From NCBI RefSeq assembly GCF_022095695.1, contig NZ_JAIFZM010000001.1, forward strand, positions 372,001 to 436,000: DNA of 64,000 nt, read 5' to 3'. Source of the DNA: Oceanobacillus jordanicus. GTDB lineage: Bacteria; Bacillota; Bacilli; Bacillales; Amphibacillaceae. Shown here one piece after another: positions 61,393 through 64,000 of the stretch (the first letter of the stretch is position 1; each line of letters begins with the position of its first letter). Made by a program: the position numbers and the translations under genes. A model generated the notes under the pieces. It was given only the letters and a program-made list of their open reading frames with translations. It was not told the origin of the DNA and searched no databases.

Positions 61393-61648
61393 TTGCTATA
61401 GCATAAAGCCCGAATATTTGTTTATAATGAAGGATACGGTTCTTGTTGCTGTTGCAAGGAAGGCCAAGATGGAAATGGCGTTCGCTAAAATTTAACAGTT
61501 TAAATTACATAAGGACACATTTTACTTTATACCTTATTCTTGTTTATAGTATAATGAGTTTTATTACCATTTCATAATGGAAAAAGTAGAATGAAGATGC
61601 ATTGGGCTGATTAAGCCTTGAATATATAAGTAAAGGGAGTGCGTTACC
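61393..61648. other. rpoE promoter interval
   Basis: AT-rich; candidate sigma-A elements exist (e.g. TATAGTATAAT near 61545), none decisive. No ORF. Confidence 0.4.
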
Positions 61649-62152
61649 GTGAGCTTAAAGAACTATAGCCACGAAGAGAGCAAGAAGTTATCAATGATTG
61701 AACTGGCAAATGCCATAATGCTTGATGAGAAAAAAGGGATGAATTTTAAAGATGTCTTTGAGCAAATTGCAGACATAAAGGAATTCTCTGATGCGGATAA
61801 GGCAGCTAACATTGCCCAGTTCTATACAGACTTAAATGTGGATGGTCGCTTTATTACAATCGGTTCCAATGTGTGGGGATTGAAACGCTGGTACCCTGTA
61901 GAAACAATGGATGAAGAAGTAGCTGCTGCACCGAAAAAGAAAAAGAAAACGAAGAAGAAAAAGAAAGAAGAAGAGTCATTGGATCTGGTCGAAGAGGAAT
62001 TGGATATTGTGGATGAAGACATTGAGGAAATGGCTGATGACTTCGACGATGATGAAGAAGATGAATTTGATGCTGATCTGGAAGAAGATCTTGAAGATGA
62101 CGCCGATGATGACGAAGAAGTTGATGAGGAAGATACCAAAGATAAAAAGTAG
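61649..62152 (+). CDS. rpoE: RNA polymerase delta subunit
   Basis: A 167-residue delta factor, a Firmicutes-specific RNA polymerase subunit that speeds recycling and promoter selectivity. The folded HARE-HTH domain is residues 1-88 (NYSHEESKKLSMIELANAIM, TDLNVDGRFITIGSNVWGLK RWYP). A lysine tract (KKKKKTKKKKKE, about 96-107) precedes the acidic disordered tail (about 110-167, almost all Asp/Glu). Start is GTG 61649 with AAAGGGAG upstream. Followed by pyrG, as in Bacillus generally. Single gene with the pyrG promoter directly behind it. Confidence 0.95.
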   Translation: MSLKNYSHEESKKLSMIELANAIMLDEKKGMNFKDVFEQIADIKEFSDADKAANIAQFYTDLNVDGRFITIGSNVWGLKRWYPVETMDEEVAAAPKKKKKTKKKKKEEESLDLVEEELDIVDEDIEEMADDFDDDEEDEFDADLEEDLEDDADDDEEVDEEDTKDKK

Positions 62153-62174
62153 CTTTACGCCTCAGAAATCTATC

Positions 62175-62203
62175 TTGACTTTTTGATAGAGGATGGGTAC
62201 AAT
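62175..62203 (+). promoter_or_regulatory. pyrG promoter with GGGC start
   Basis: TTGACT (62175-62180), 17 bases, TACAAT (62198-62203), then GGGCTC from 62211. In B. subtilis pyrG begins GGGC, where low CTP causes extra G additions. The match in spacing and initiation sequence is close. Confidence 0.88.
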
Positions 62204-62210
62204 TCTTATT

Positions 62211-62270
62211 GGGCTCTTTAAATTAACTTTCAAAGCGTTTCCCCTACCTAGTGGGGGAGGCGCTTTTATT
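62211..62270 (+). promoter_or_regulatory. pyrG leader: reiterative-transcription attenuator
   Basis: The transcript begins GGGCTCTTTAAATT. The terminator has 5' strand AAAGCGTTTCCCC (62232-62244) pairing with GGGGAGGCGCTTT (62254-62266) and TTATTATTTT. Extra 5' Gs made when CTP is scarce would pair with the TTTCCCC strand and open the terminator, the known B. subtilis mechanism. Confidence 0.85.

Positions 62271-64000
<1,730 letters not shown>

Noticed and set aside
61822-62139. Serine-rich minus-strand frame (105 residues)
   Set aside because: It is the antisense of the Asp/Glu-rich tail of rpoE; GAT/GAA codons read backward give TC-rich serine codons.

Overview
The window looks like chromosomal DNA from a low-GC, endospore-forming member of the Bacillaceae. 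The evidence is AT-rich codons, strong AGGAGG-type ribosome sites, a gerQ spore-coat gene, HemQ (coproporphyrin-dependent haem route), LipL, the RNA polymerase delta subunit, and long stretches in the gene order I know from Bacillus subtilis: ywdI-ywdK-gerQ, then hemQ-pta-lipL-ywfO, ywgA-ywhD-pbpG-speE-speB, ywiB-argS, and finally fadF-acyl-CoA dehydrogenase-rpoE-pyrG. Protein flavour and the many intergenic repeats suggest the Oceanobacillus/Virgibacillus/Lentibacillus side of the family. That placement is an inference; no search was possible.

Layout. 1-18 kb is a loose run of transport and housekeeping genes: cardiolipin synthase (3' part), acyl-CoA thioesterase, sodium:amino-acid symporter, HxlR regulator, M29 aminopeptidase, RecQ, BrnQ, a NhaP-type antiporter with an RCK-like tail, an AI-2E-type exporter, phosphoglucomutase, a TerC protein behind a yybP-ykoY manganese riboswitch, a tandem DUF2294 protein, a chromate transporter and an OsmC protein. 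18.75-20.56 kb is a complete-looking IS200/IS605 element (tnpA, tnpB, a probable omega RNA and a folded left end). 20.8-30.8 kb holds a TcyP-type cystine transporter, the divergent LigD/Ku end-joining pair, a membrane acyltransferase, a YjiH-type carrier and an AarF kinase with a phasin-like partner. 31.1-34.3 kb is a three-gene cytochrome c oxidase operon. 34.5-49.8 kb is the syntenic core (ywd, gerQ, hemQ, pta, lipL, ywfO/ywgA/ywhD, pbpG, spermidine genes, argS). 50.2-61 kb is a fatty and branched-chain acyl-CoA oxidation locus: FadF, thiolase, 3-hydroxyacyl-CoA dehydrogenase, two acyl-CoA dehydrogenases, a FadR-like TetR repressor and the fused B12 mutase IcmF. It is followed by rpoE and a 3'-truncated pyrG with a textbook reiterative-transcription attenuator.

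How the genes cooperate. The acyl-CoA locus feeds electrons through FadF to the quinone pool, and IcmF would interconvert isobutyryl- and n-butyryl-CoA so that branched acyl-CoAs enter beta-oxidation. A 14-bp palindrome inside the fadF promoter is a probable site for the locus's own TetR protein. SpeE/SpeB form the arginine-agmatine-putrescine-spermidine end route. Ku/LigD give two-protein non-homologous end joining.

The most unusual material is intergenic. Family A is a five-copy structured repeat with fixed ends and internal deletions, ending in a hairpin plus TTCAC much like the right end of the IS200/IS605 element here. Two minisatellites flank the argS gene pair and share a 42-nt (2 x 21) period although their sequences differ. 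There is also a three-copy family B, a GC-rich family C, and an exact 102-bp direct repeat behind icmF.
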